A DNA stretch of 52,767 nucleotides from Calditerrivibrio nitroreducens (GTDB taxonomy: Bacteria > Chrysiogenota > Deferribacteres > Deferribacterales > Calditerrivibrionaceae), in the NCBI GenBank assembly GCA_002878065.1, contig PNIN01000027.1, positions 1 through 52,767 on the forward strand. Direction: 5' to 3'. The translations under genes and the position numbers were made by a program. Shown here piece after piece: positions 1-8,062 of the stretch. A model generated the notes under the pieces. The model had not been told where the DNA came from. It ran no database searches and saw only the letters and a list, made by a program, of their open reading frames with translations. Each line of letters opens with the position of its first letter. The stretch's first letter is position 1.

Positions 1-51
1 CGTACCTACGTTAACGTGAGGTTTCTTCCTCTCGAACTTCTGTTTTCCCAT
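1..51 (-). CDS. tuf: Elongation factor Tu, N-terminal 17 codons (partial)
   Basis: Reading leftward from an ATG at 51-49, the 17 codons to the window edge give MGKQKFERKKPHVNVGT, the familiar start of bacterial EF-Tu, just before its GHVDHGKT P-loop. A purine-rich ribosome binding site (GAGGGAGAA, about 67-59) precedes the ATG. EF-Tu is the GTPase that carries aminoacyl-tRNA to the ribosome. The gene runs off the window. It lies 29 bases downstream of tRNA-Thr on the same strand, a common bacterial arrangement in which tRNA and tuf are co-transcribed. The identification rests on a short peptide, but one that is highly characteristic. Confidence 0.85.
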   Translation of the reverse strand, partial: MGKQKFERKKPHVNVGT

Positions 52-80
52 AAAAGTTCTCCCTCTTTTTTTTATATTAA

Positions 81-153
<73 letters not shown>

Positions 154-191
154 TATTTTCCATACATATCTACAATACAAAATGAACTGTA

Positions 192-220
192 TAAATATAA
201 TTAAATTAGAGCTATGTCAA
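192..220 (-). promoter_or_regulatory. Sigma-70-type promoter for tRNA-Thr-tuf
   Basis: On the minus strand a perfect -35 box TTGACA (220-215) is followed, after exactly 17 bases, by TATTTA (197-192). It lies about 40 bases upstream of the tRNA-Thr 5' end and points at tRNA-Thr and tuf. Seen in sequence; activity is inferred. Confidence 0.6.
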
Positions 221-292
221 GTATTTTTTTTGCATAATACGATTTTCCCTTCTTCACACAATAAAACTAAAAAAATATTCAATATGGAATAT

Positions 293-667
293 TTACTGTT
301 TCTTTAATACCTGAATTATTGCCTCTTTTAAATCCTTAGCCCTCACTGGCTTATTCAAAAACATTGTTATGCCTGCATCTTTTGCCTGCTTGTAGGTTTT
401 GAATGTACCAAATGCAGTGATAATTATGATTTTCTGATTTTCTTTTAACTGCCTGATCCGATCGATCAGCCCCATACCATCAAGCTCCGGCATTCTAAGG
501 TCTGTGACCACAACATCAAAATCCATTTCTTGAAGCTTAAAAAATGCTTCTCTACCATTTTCCGCCGTATCCACAACATAGCCTTCAGGCCTCAATACCT
601 CAGCATAACCCAATCTTGTATGTTCTTCATCATCCACAATCAATATTTTGATTTCTGAATTTTCCAT
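293..667 (-). CDS. Single-domain response regulator (CheY-like receiver)
   Basis: This 124-residue protein is one receiver domain with no output domain. The acidic pair is D12-D13, the phospho-acceptor is D56 in VVVTDLRMPELDG, the conserved Thr is in IITAFGT, and the conserved Lys is in LNKPV near residue 106. Such proteins act through protein contacts, either as phosphorelay intermediates or on a motor or kinase. It starts 5 bases after the stop of the tandem Hfq gene and is probably co-transcribed with it. No kinase is adjacent; the nearest hybrid kinase (9849-13154) carries its own receiver and Hpt. The partner is unknown. Confidence 0.85.
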   Translation of the reverse strand: MENSEIKILIVDDEEHTRLGYAEVLRPEGYVVDTAENGREAFFKLQEMDFDVVVTDLRMPELDGMGLIDRIRQLKENQKIIIITAFGTFKTYKQAKDAGITMFLNKPVRAKDLKEAIIQVLKKQ

Positions 668-672
668 AATCT

Positions 673-1173
673 CTATTCCCCATCATATTTTATAATTTCT
701 CCATCCTGATAAATAGGATGGACAGTAGAAACAGAAGATTTATAAACCAACTGTTGTTTATCTTCGTAAGAAAGCAGAATAGTATAATCATCAAAACCTA
801 TAAGATTACCTTTTATTTTTACACCATTGCGGAGATAAATCGTGACAGGTGACTTAGACTTTCTCACTTCGTTCAGAAATATATCCTGCATTGGTGGCTT
901 TAAATGTTTAGGCTTTTTCCCAAGATTAGACTGATAATAAGTTTTGCTGATATATTCTATATCTATAATATTCTTCACTGATGCGATAGTGGCAATATCC
1001 TTTTTACTATGAGAAAGCTTATAACCAAGGTCATCAGAGATAATAGTGTACTGGTCAAAATCCACAATTTTACCTCTGAACCTCTCTTTGTTGTTCATAA
1101 TAAACAGCAGAGGTACTGATTTAATGGATGCATTTTGCAAATAAACAAACTCTAACTGAGCATATAAGGACAT
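673..1173 (-). CDS. hfq: Tandem Hfq: two Sm-like domains in one chain
   Basis: The protein has 166 residues, about twice the core length of Hfq. Residues about 96-155 are a clear Hfq Sm fold: QDIFLNEVRKSKSPVTIYL, NGVKIKGNLIGFDDYTILL, then LVYKSSVSTVHPI. The usual K-H pair of the YKHAIST motif is K145-S146, so the His is lost. Residues about 8-70 look like a second, more diverged Sm domain (SVPLLFIMNNKERFRGKIVDF, then DQYTIISDD and SHSKKDIATI). Hfq is a hexameric RNA chaperone that helps sRNA-mRNA pairing; a two-domain chain could form a trimer that mimics the six-subunit ring. The ATG at 1173 follows GGGGGAAAT, and a promoter lies at 1195-1223. The C-terminal domain is certain; the N-terminal one is inferred from pattern. 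Confidence 0.85.
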   Translation of the reverse strand: MSLYAQLEFVYLQNASIKSVPLLFIMNNKERFRGKIVDFDQYTIISDDLGYKLSHSKKDIATIASVKNIIDIEYISKTYYQSNLGKKPKHLKPPMQDIFLNEVRKSKSPVTIYLRNGVKIKGNLIGFDDYTILLSYEDKQQLVYKSSVSTVHPIYQDGEIIKYDGE

Positions 1174-1194
1174 ATTTCCCCCATTATTTTAGAA

Positions 1195-1223
1195 TCTATA
1201 CTAAAATTATCTTTTAAAGTCAA
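1195..1223 (-). promoter_or_regulatory. Sigma-70-type promoter for hfq and the response regulator
   Basis: On the minus strand TTGACT (1223-1218), a 17-base spacer and TATAGA (1200-1195) precede the hfq start codon by about 22 bases. This predicts a short 5' leader. Confidence 0.6.
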
Positions 1224-1233
1224 GGTATTTGTT

Positions 1234-1527
1234 TTAGCATTCAAATTTTGTGTTTGTGACCTCAAGCAGTCTCCTTAAAATCTCCTTTATGGCTTCATCC
1301 TTTACTCTATAGCATACTGTGGTACCATCCCTCACACTTTCCAATATACCTTTATTTTTTAAAATTGCAAGATGCTGACTGGTTGTAGCCTGCGGTATCT
1401 TTAAACCTTCACATATTTTTGTAACATTACACTCATTATGCATCAGTCCAAGCACAATTTTAAGCCTTATTGGATGTCCCAGAGCTTTCAATTTTTCAGA
1501 ATATTCATCCAACCATGCACTGTCCAT
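1234..1527 (-). CDS. ArsR-family winged-helix repressor
   Basis: This roughly 97-residue protein has the ArsR/SmtB fold: a lead helix ending KALGHPIRLKIVLGL, a recognition helix region IPQATTSQHLAILKNKGIL, then the wing ESVRDGTTVCYRV. The family represses operons and releases DNA on binding metal or on thiol oxidation. Cys33 and Cys39 (ECNVTKIC, numbered from this start) sit where the alpha-3 metal or persulfide sites of some members lie; Cys72 and the final Cys97 are extra. I cannot tell metal from sulfur sensing. I prefer the ATG at 1527 because GAGG lies 6 bases before it. An ATG at 1539 would overlap the preceding dehydrogenase stop and add 4 residues. It is the last gene of the 4638-1234 operon, possibly autoregulatory. 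Confidence 0.85.
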   Translation of the reverse strand: MDSAWLDEYSEKLKALGHPIRLKIVLGLMHNECNVTKICEGLKIPQATTSQHLAILKNKGILESVRDGTTVCYRVKDEAIKEILRRLLEVTNTKFEC

Positions 1528-1535
1528 TTTATACC

Positions 1536-2324
1536 TCACTCATTTTCTCTAAAAATCACCATAGAATTCGATTGATGAAGGGGGGTCACGGTAAGCTCTC
1601 CAATCTGGACATGCTCCGGCAATTTTGCCGTAAAAAGTACTATCTCTGCGATATCCTCCGCTGAAAGAGGTTTAATCCCTTTATAAACCTTCTTAGCCCT
1701 ATCATTATCACCGTGGAATCTCGTATTACTGAAGTTTGTTTCCGTCATACCCGGAGCAATATTTGAAACTTTTATCGGCTTATCAACCAGATCGATCCTC
1801 ATACCATCTGTCAAAATCCTAACGGCTGCCTTTGTGGCACAGTAGACTGCTCCCCCAGGATAGGCCCCCTGCCCAGCGATGGAGCCAATATTTATTATGT
1901 GTCCATGTGTGTTATTTTTTAGCATAATATTAGCTACATTTTTTGAAAAATAGAGCAACCCTTTTATGTTGGTATCAATCATTGTATCCCAATCCTCCAC
2001 ATCTCCTTCATAAAACTTTTCAAGCCCAAGGGCAAGTCCGGCATTATTTACAAGGATATCGATTTTAGACAATTCATCCGGAATAGAAGATAGAAAATAA
2101 TTCACATGCTCCAGCAAACGAACATCCACTTTTCCAATAAAAGTTTTTACACGGTATGTCTCTTTTATTTCATTTTCTAAATATTTTAATTTTTCAATAT
2201 TTCGGGCACAAAAAATAAGATTTGCACCTTCCCGAGCAAAAGCCTTTACACAGGCTTCCCCTATACCACTTGATGCCCCTGTAACCAAAACATTTTTCCC
2301 TCTCAAGCTTCTGAAATAATCCAT
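1536..2324 (-). CDS. ydfG: Short-chain dehydrogenase/reductase, YdfG type
   Basis: The protein has 262 residues with classical SDR marks: the nucleotide site TGASSGIG near residues 15-22, the structural NNAG, and the catalytic S...Y-x-x-x-K (YCATK, with Ser in NIGSIAG). The pattern NNAGLALGLEKFYEGDVEDWDTM resembles YdfG, an NADP-dependent 3-hydroxy acid (serine, malonic semialdehyde) dehydrogenase. Length fits the family. The start at 2324 follows GGGGGATAT. It lies 16 bases after the FlhB-like gene and its stop touches the ArsR gene, so it belongs to the same operon. Exact substrate is unproven. Confidence 0.85.
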   Translation of the reverse strand: MDYFRSLRGKNVLVTGASSGIGEACVKAFAREGANLIFCARNIEKLKYLENEIKETYRVKTFIGKVDVRLLEHVNYFLSSIPDELSKIDILVNNAGLALGLEKFYEGDVEDWDTMIDTNIKGLLYFSKNVANIMLKNNTHGHIINIGSIAGQGAYPGGAVYCATKAAVRILTDGMRIDLVDKPIKVSNIAPGMTETNFSNTRFHGDNDRAKKVYKGIKPLSAEDIAEIVLFTAKLPEHVQIGELTVTPLHQSNSMVIFRENE

Positions 2325-2340
2325 ATATCCCCCATTTTAA

Positions 2341-2604
2341 CTAAGAAAGTTTCTTATTAATCCTGTATACCTCACTTAAGATTTCCGCCACTACACGATA
2401 CAAATTTTCCGGTATCTCCTGGTATATATCCAATCTATAAAGAGCCTCCAACAGATCTGGATCCTCTTTTATCAATACATTGTACTCTTTTGCCTTTTCT
2501 AAAATCTTTTCGGCAATTATCCCTCTACCCTTTGCAACCACCTTTGGTGCAGAATCTTTTTCATGATCGTACCTGAGAGCCGTTACCTTCTTAGCCTTAT
2601 CCAT
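2341..2604 (-). CDS. FlhB C-terminal-domain homologue (orphan export-switch-like protein)
   Basis: This 87-residue protein matches the cytoplasmic tail of FlhB/EscU without the membrane part: KKVTALRYDHEKDSAPKVVA, KGRGIIAEKILEKAKEYNV, then a DPDLLEALYRLDIYQEIPENLYRVVAEIL segment. The FlhB autocleavage motif NPTH is absent; the equivalent position reads like the family of stand-alone FlhB tails (FhlB/YlqH) seen in flagellated bacteria. Those can substitute partly for the FlhB tail in substrate switching. It overlaps the preceding aminotransferase gene by 8 bases. No flagellar genes are in the window. The family call is firm; its function is inferred. Confidence 0.8.
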   Translation of the reverse strand: MDKAKKVTALRYDHEKDSAPKVVAKGRGIIAEKILEKAKEYNVLIKEDPDLLEALYRLDIYQEIPENLYRVVAEILSEVYRINKKLS

Positions 2605-3868
2605 TATACAACTGCTCTAACGATTTTTTGTACGCAGCTAAAATATTTCTAAAATCTTCATCACTATGTGCAAAAGTGAGGCATCCACCCGAATGCATCG
2701 TAAATACACCATTTAATATCATCAATATCTTAAAAAGGCTCTCCCTATCTGAGTCAATTTTTGTCAAAAAAGTTGAAGGTCTTTTGCTATCCACATCATC
2801 AAAGGATTTATGAAAATGCAATGCTGTCATAGATCCAAATCCACTTACTATAATATTAGAATCCTCGTTTAAAAGAGATGAGATATTTTCTCTTAATTTT
2901 TCACCCATTAGATTAAGATGATTATAGTCATGCTTTTCAAGTAATTCAAGTGTTTTCAACCCTGCAGCCATTGTAACCGGATGCTCTGAAAAGGTACCCC
3001 CACCGGTGATTATATCCCCCTTTTCTATGATCTGCATAACATCTTTTCTTCCACCGTAAACCCCTATAGCAAAACCACCACCGATTATCTTCCCCATTGT
3101 AAACAGATCCGGCTTTACACCAAAAATCGGCCATGTACTACCAAATCTGAACCTAAAACCTGTAATGGTTTCATCAAATATCAAAAGAGAACCATCTTCA
3201 TCGCAAAATCTTCTTATACCCCTTAAAAAATCAACTTCCGCCGCCACTCCTCCTCCGGCACCTAATACAGGCTCAAGAATAACCGCAGCCACTTTATCTT
3301 TGTGGGAATGCAAAATTTCAAGCGAAGTTTCAAGATCGTTATAAGGTATTGACAAAACATCATTTTTAATTCTACTATATGGTGGTTTCACATCGAAGGA
3401 TAGGTCTGTATTGCCACCATGCCATCCCCCTTCTATCTTGGCAATTACTCCTCTACGGGTAAACTTTTTTGAGATCCTTGTGGCATACATCGTAGCTTCT
3501 GTGCCGGATGTACAAAACCTCATCATCTCCATCTCAGGCACAGCATCCCTGATCTTTTCCGCCAATTGCAATTGATATCTGTTTAAAATACCGATCTGCA
3601 CACCTTCTTTTGATACTCTATAGATCTCCTCCACAATATCTCTATTGGTATGTCCTAATATATTGGCATAATGCCCCATCCACATATCGATAAGCTCAAT
3701 ACCATCGATTGTGAGTATTTTAGACCCATAAGCCCTTTCCACCACAAATGGAAAAGGTGCAAAAAAACGGATGTCGTGGCTTACACCTTTGGGAAAGGAA
3801 TTTTTAAAGCGATCAAATATATCACCTGAGCTTTTAAACCTCTTGCTGTAAATATCAAAATAGTTCAT
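2597..3868 (-). CDS. Class III aminotransferase, glutamate-1-semialdehyde 2,1-aminomutase-like
   Basis: The protein has 423 residues and a PLP fold type I class III pattern: the cofactor-phosphate region SGTEATMYATR, the Asp of LLIFDETITGFR, and Lys260 in FTMGKIIGGGFAIG, the expected Schiff-base lysine. The nearest named family is HemL, which makes 5-aminolevulinate from glutamate-1-semialdehyde. However, true HemL reads GGGLPVGAYGG where this has GGGFAIGVYGG, and no haem genes are nearby. I would call it HemL-like rather than hemL. It starts with a TAATG overlap with the DUF72 gene and ends inside the FlhB-like gene, so translation is probably coupled. Confidence 0.8.
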   Translation of the reverse strand: MNYFDIYSKRFKSSGDIFDRFKNSFPKGVSHDIRFFAPFPFVVERAYGSKILTIDGIELIDMWMGHYANILGHTNRDIVEEIYRVSKEGVQIGILNRYQLQLAEKIRDAVPEMEMMRFCTSGTEATMYATRISKKFTRRGVIAKIEGGWHGGNTDLSFDVKPPYSRIKNDVLSIPYNDLETSLEILHSHKDKVAAVILEPVLGAGGGVAAEVDFLRGIRRFCDEDGSLLIFDETITGFRFRFGSTWPIFGVKPDLFTMGKIIGGGFAIGVYGGRKDVMQIIEKGDIITGGGTFSEHPVTMAAGLKTLELLEKHDYNHLNLMGEKLRENISSLLNEDSNIIVSGFGSMTALHFHKSFDDVDSKRPSTFLTKIDSDRESLFKILMILNGVFTMHSGGCLTFAHSDEDFRNILAAYKKSLEQLYNG

Positions 3869-4638
3869 TAATTACCCAGAATATCTCTTAGCTTCAGAGC
3901 ATTTTTCGGTGCATATCCATCTATTACATTACAAAAGGAGACCGCCAGATTTGATCCCTCACTGATACGCCTGATTTCTATGGATAGTTCTTTAAGCTCT
4001 TCTAAAGAATAGTTATAGTTTAACTCTTTAGTTTCCGGCGTAAGCCAGAGCTTACTTCTGCCATATAATCTAATATAAGATTTCCCCTCAATTGGTGAAA
4101 GGTAAAAAGGGGCAAAACCTGAAACCATAGGAAGATCAAGGGCAATCAAGCCGATTTTATTGTTTTTTAGTTCAGTAAGATACCTCTCTTTGTACCATGT
4201 CCTATTTGGAAGCTCCACAAAAAGAGTATTATCTTTAAAAATAGTTTTAAGATAGATAAGATATTCAAGATTTTTTTTACATGCGGAAAACCTATAATTA
4301 AAATCCACAAATAGGGCATAGAGTCTACCTGATTCCTGTATTGGAGATAATGCAATAAAAAGGTTTTTAACATCATCCTCATTAAATTTATTTTTCTGGA
4401 AAAAATGTGGTAACCTTACAGTAAAAACTGTATTCCCGCCACTTCTATCGAAAATATTTTTTATCTCTCCGTAAGAGGGTAGCTTATAATAAGTATAAGT
4501 CAACTCCAATAGGTTAAAATGCTGAACATAATACTCAAGCATCTCCATCTTTTTCACATTTGATGGATAAAAGCTTCCAACCCAATCATCGAACTTGTAT
4601 CCACTGGTACCTAAATAAACTGAAAAATCTTTCCCCAT
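3868..4638 (-). CDS. DUF72 family protein (YecE type)
   Basis: The 256-residue protein opens with YLGTSGYKFDDWVGSFYP, the hallmark of DUF72 (GTSGWxYxxW..FYP). It continues with a TIM-barrel-like pattern: FNLLELTYTYYKLPS, FVELPNRTWY, YIRLYGR. The biochemical role of the family is unknown. Length is normal. AGAGAGG precedes the ATG at 4638. It is the first gene of a five-gene minus-strand operon ending with the ArsR regulator. Confidence 0.85.
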   Translation of the reverse strand: MGKDFSVYLGTSGYKFDDWVGSFYPSNVKKMEMLEYYVQHFNLLELTYTYYKLPSYGEIKNIFDRSGGNTVFTVRLPHFFQKNKFNEDDVKNLFIALSPIQESGRLYALFVDFNYRFSACKKNLEYLIYLKTIFKDNTLFVELPNRTWYKERYLTELKNNKIGLIALDLPMVSGFAPFYLSPIEGKSYIRLYGRSKLWLTPETKELNYNYSLEELKELSIEIRRISEGSNLAVSFCNVIDGYAPKNALKLRDILGN

Positions 4639-4717
4639 AAAGCCTCTCTGTATTCATTATGATGAATAGTATGTTTTGGAAAATAAATCAACTAAAAAAT
4701 AGTTAATCGTTTATCTA

Positions 4718-7700
4718 TTATGTTTGCTCATTACATATCTTCTTATAAGTTCCTTTTAATTTTTCCATAAGCTTGTTTAACTCCTGTATAAAATCGTAGA
4801 GCATATCTTTTGGATAATTATTTTTTAAAACTTTTTCAATATGATCATTTGTATTCAACATCTCATTTATGATCTGAACGAACATCTCTTTCTTCTTGTA
4901 ATAGTATACACCTTTGTTTCTAAGCCAAGACATAAGATTGAAATACAACCTATCGAAACTATTTTGATCAAAATCGTGACTTCCATAATTGATTAATAAA
5001 TCTATTATTCTTGAAAAAGCGTTTACAGCAGAATAAATTTCAATTTCTTCTTTAGTTTTAAAATGGGTATCAATAAGTTGTGAAATAGATATATCATTAA
5101 ACCTATGATACATATTTACAAATTCCTCTATCGGAAGTGGTTTTGAAATTAAATACCCCTGAAATATATTGCAACCCAATTTGTATAAAGCAGATGCAGT
5201 TTCTACGGTCTCCACCCCTTCCGCAACAATCTCTTTGTTAAAAGCCTTTGCAAGCAATATGATCACTTCTGTAATATTAAGATTCGTTGGATCAGATAAC
5301 ATATCCACCACAAATGTCCTATCTATCTTAACCGTGTCTATGGGAAGGGCTTTAATATAATCCAATGAGGCATAGCCTGTTCCAAAATCATCCACAGAGA
5401 TGCCGAAACCGATTTTGCTAAATTCATTTAAGATCTCAGATGCTTTATCGAGATTTGTTATCGATGTGGATTCAATAATCTCTATTTCTATTATACTACT
5501 TTTTTCTTTCACATCAGTTAATAGAGTTTCCCTGATGAAATCAATCAATTCTTCATTGAGTAATGCATTAGGGGAAACATTTATACTCAGCTTAACTTTC
5601 AGCCCTCTACTATAAAGATAATCTATGCACTCAAAAGCTCTTGACACAATATACTTATCAAACTCCACCTCAATATCAGAATTGCTGATATATGGTATAA
5701 ATTCAGATGGTGGTATCAACCCGTGTAGGGGATGTACCCATCTTACCAGCACCTCAGCCCCAACCACCTCTTTCTTTTCTACATTGAATTTTGGCTGCAA
5801 ATACAAGATAAATTCCTTATTTTTGAGTCCCCTTTCAATCATGGCCAGTTTTTCTTTTTTTATGGCCAATTGTTTACTCATAATTGGATCAAAAAATAAT
5901 ATGCGATTTTTACCTCTACTCTTAGCCTGAAACATAGCCTGTTGGGCATGTCTCACAAGCTCAGAGGGGATCTCATTGTCCTCTGGATATATAGTAACAC
6001 CTACAGAGCAGGTGAATTTCCATACAACACCATCCACAGTAATCGGCCTGTATATGGCAAACTGGATCTTTTCAAGATAATCTTCAAGCTCTTTCGTATC
6101 ATCAACAATTGTGGCAATTACAAATATATCTTCATCAAAATGAGCTATGATATCATTTTTTTTAAGAATCGGCATTATCCTGTTTGATATCTGATTGATA
6201 ACTTTGTTTGAAACTTCAAGACCATACTTATCTAAAAATTGTTTAAAGCCATCTAAGTCAAGATAACATACAGCCACATCTTTACCTGGATTATCATGAA
6301 TAAATTTTCTAACTTTTTCAATGAAAAACCTTTTATTAGGTAATTTTGTGACTTCATTGTAATACGCCAGAAATTCGAGCTTTTCTTCATATCTTTTTAT
6401 TTCTGATATCTCTATGAAACTACCAACATAATATTTCGGTCTTCCTTGTTCATCATTTATTGTAAATATCGAAAGGTATTCTGGATATATCTCGTTGTTT
6501 TTTCTTTTGTTCCATATTTCACCTTCCCAAACCCCACGTTTAGATAAATTTTCCCAAATATCTTCATAAAATTTTTCATCGTGAATACCTGATTTTAAAA
6601 TAGATGGTTTTTTACCGATCACGTCATCTCTATCATAACCAGTGATCCTTAAAAATGCATCATTTACATCTATTATTATGCCGTTGATATCTGTAATTAC
6701 TATACCACTTAAATTGTGCTTTACAATTTCGTAAGCCAATTTAAACTTCTCCGAAAGAGTTATCTTTTCAGTAATATCAAATAACAAAACAACCGTAGCC
6801 TCTTTTTTACCTGATACAATCACGTCATTTTTATACACATAAAAAATTTTACTTTCTCCATCCAGATCTATGGTTATTTGCTGATCGTTGGAGGATAAAA
6901 TATATTCAATTTTTTTAGTAAGATTAGCGATGTCTCTAAAGAATTTTATTACCGATGGATTGTAATATATGATTTTGCCATTGTTATCTAAAATGATAAG
7001 GGAATCTTTTAGTGATTGGCTGATCTCTCGTGTAAGCTTTTCTGTTTTTGTCATTTTTTCGTAAAACTTGAAACTTAAGAATAGTCCAGTAAATATGATT
7101 ATATTAAAAACTATCCCTAATACTCCCTGAGTAATATATCTTTTTATCATAGTACCTATGAAAGGTGCTTTTGTTACAGACACGAGATAGATATGGGTAG
7201 TGCCTTCCGGAAGGATCTGTTTGAAAAGCATAAGATAGTATTCATTATCAAACTTATAGTAAAGGAAAAAGTCCTTACCAGAATCAAGTTTACCTGATAG
7301 CTCTTTTTTATCAGGATAATTTGAAATAATCTTTTTGGCAAACTCAAGCGAATCACTTCTTTCTTTTAGAAGAAGATCATGTTCATAAAAACAGTCCAGA
7401 TTATCGCTTAGTTTAACCAAAAATTTATCGTTCTCATTCTCATTTCCTGCTATTAAAATTATATGTTGTACACCTTCAATTTGGTTTAAATCCTCCTGTA
7501 TAGCACTCAAGCTAAATCCAAATACAATCACGCCATATATATTGCCATCCATTATTATCGGGTAGTTATATGCATATACCAACCTGTCGTAGTATGTTTC
7601 ATAACCTATAACAACCTCTTTTTTTTCTATAGCCTGATAAGCCAGGCTCTTTCTATATAAGATGGCTCCACTTAATTCAGGCTGATTAAAATTCAAGAAA

Positions 7701-8062
7701 ATCGAGTTTGTATCGCATATATTAAAAATCTCAATCCCCTTTTCTTTATAAAGTTTATAGTTTTTGTAAAGTTTTTTAAATAATAATCTCCTGTATTCCA
7801 CCACTGATTTATTCATATTGATATTTTTAATGGCATCAACAATCTCCGGATCGTTCAGGATTGTTCTTACTTCTGTTCTCAAAAATACATCGTATTTATC
7901 CCTGTTGTTATTGAATCTACTTTCTAAGTTAGAAATGGAAAAAGTATATACAGACTTAATCTCATTTGAAAAAGTGAATATTAAAAACGAGGTAATAAAT
8001 ATTGAAGTAATTACAAAAAGTACTAAAATATACAATCTATAATTATCTAATATCCTTTGCAC
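4718..8062 (-). CDS. Membrane PAS-GGDEF-EAL c-di-GMP phosphodiesterase with degenerate GGDEF
   Basis: The protein has 1114 residues: TM helix about 11-31, an extracytoplasmic Cache-like sensor about 32-305, TM about 312-331, a degenerate PAS about 345-430, a good PAS about 445-555 (SGIVITDINGIIIDVNDAFLRITGY), GGDEF about 565-730, EAL about 745-990, and a helical 120-residue tail of unknown type. The GGDEF motif is DEDIF (643-647) and the upstream inhibitory RxxD site reads KKND, so cyclase activity is unlikely. The EAL domain keeps its metal and catalytic set: E770 in EVLVR, INVSP, DDFGTGYASL, KIDRTFV, EGVET and FQGYLISKPLP. It is therefore probably a c-di-GMP phosphodiesterase tuned by the sensor. 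It overlaps the upstream PhnD-like gene by 20 bases. Confidence 0.9.
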   Translation of the reverse strand: MQRILDNYRLYILVLFVITSIFITSFLIFTFSNEIKSVYTFSISNLESRFNNNRDKYDVFLRTEVRTILNDPEIVDAIKNINMNKSVVEYRRLLFKKLYKNYKLYKEKGIEIFNICDTNSIFLNFNQPELSGAILYRKSLAYQAIEKKEVVIGYETYYDRLVYAYNYPIIMDGNIYGVIVFGFSLSAIQEDLNQIEGVQHIILIAGNENENDKFLVKLSDNLDCFYEHDLLLKERSDSLEFAKKIISNYPDKKELSGKLDSGKDFFLYYKFDNEYYLMLFKQILPEGTTHIYLVSVTKAPFIGTMIKRYITQGVLGIVFNIIIFTGLFLSFKFYEKMTKTEKLTREISQSLKDSLIILDNNGKIIYYNPSVIKFFRDIANLTKKIEYILSSNDQQITIDLDGESKIFYVYKNDVIVSGKKEATVVLLFDITEKITLSEKFKLAYEIVKHNLSGIVITDINGIIIDVNDAFLRITGYDRDDVIGKKPSILKSGIHDEKFYEDIWENLSKRGVWEGEIWNKRKNNEIYPEYLSIFTINDEQGRPKYYVGSFIEISEIKRYEEKLEFLAYYNEVTKLPNKRFFIEKVRKFIHDNPGKDVAVCYLDLDGFKQFLDKYGLEVSNKVINQISNRIMPILKKNDIIAHFDEDIFVIATIVDDTKELEDYLEKIQFAIYRPITVDGVVWKFTCSVGVTIYPEDNEIPSELVRHAQQAMFQAKSRGKNRILFFDPIMSKQLAIKKEKLAMIERGLKNKEFILYLQPKFNVEKKEVVGAEVLVRWVHPLHGLIPPSEFIPYISNSDIEVEFDKYIVSRAFECIDYLYSRGLKVKLSINVSPNALLNEELIDFIRETLLTDVKEKSSIIEIEIIESTSITNLDKASEILNEFSKIGFGISVDDFGTGYASLDYIKALPIDTVKIDRTFVVDMLSDPTNLNITEVIILLAKAFNKEIVAEGVETVETASALYKLGCNIFQGYLISKPLPIEEFVNMYHRFNDISISQLIDTHFKTKEEIEIYSAVNAFSRIIDLLINYGSHDFDQNSFDRLYFNLMSWLRNKGVYYYKKKEMFVQIINEMLNTNDHIEKVLKNNYPKDMLYDFIQELNKLMEKLKGTYKKICNEQT

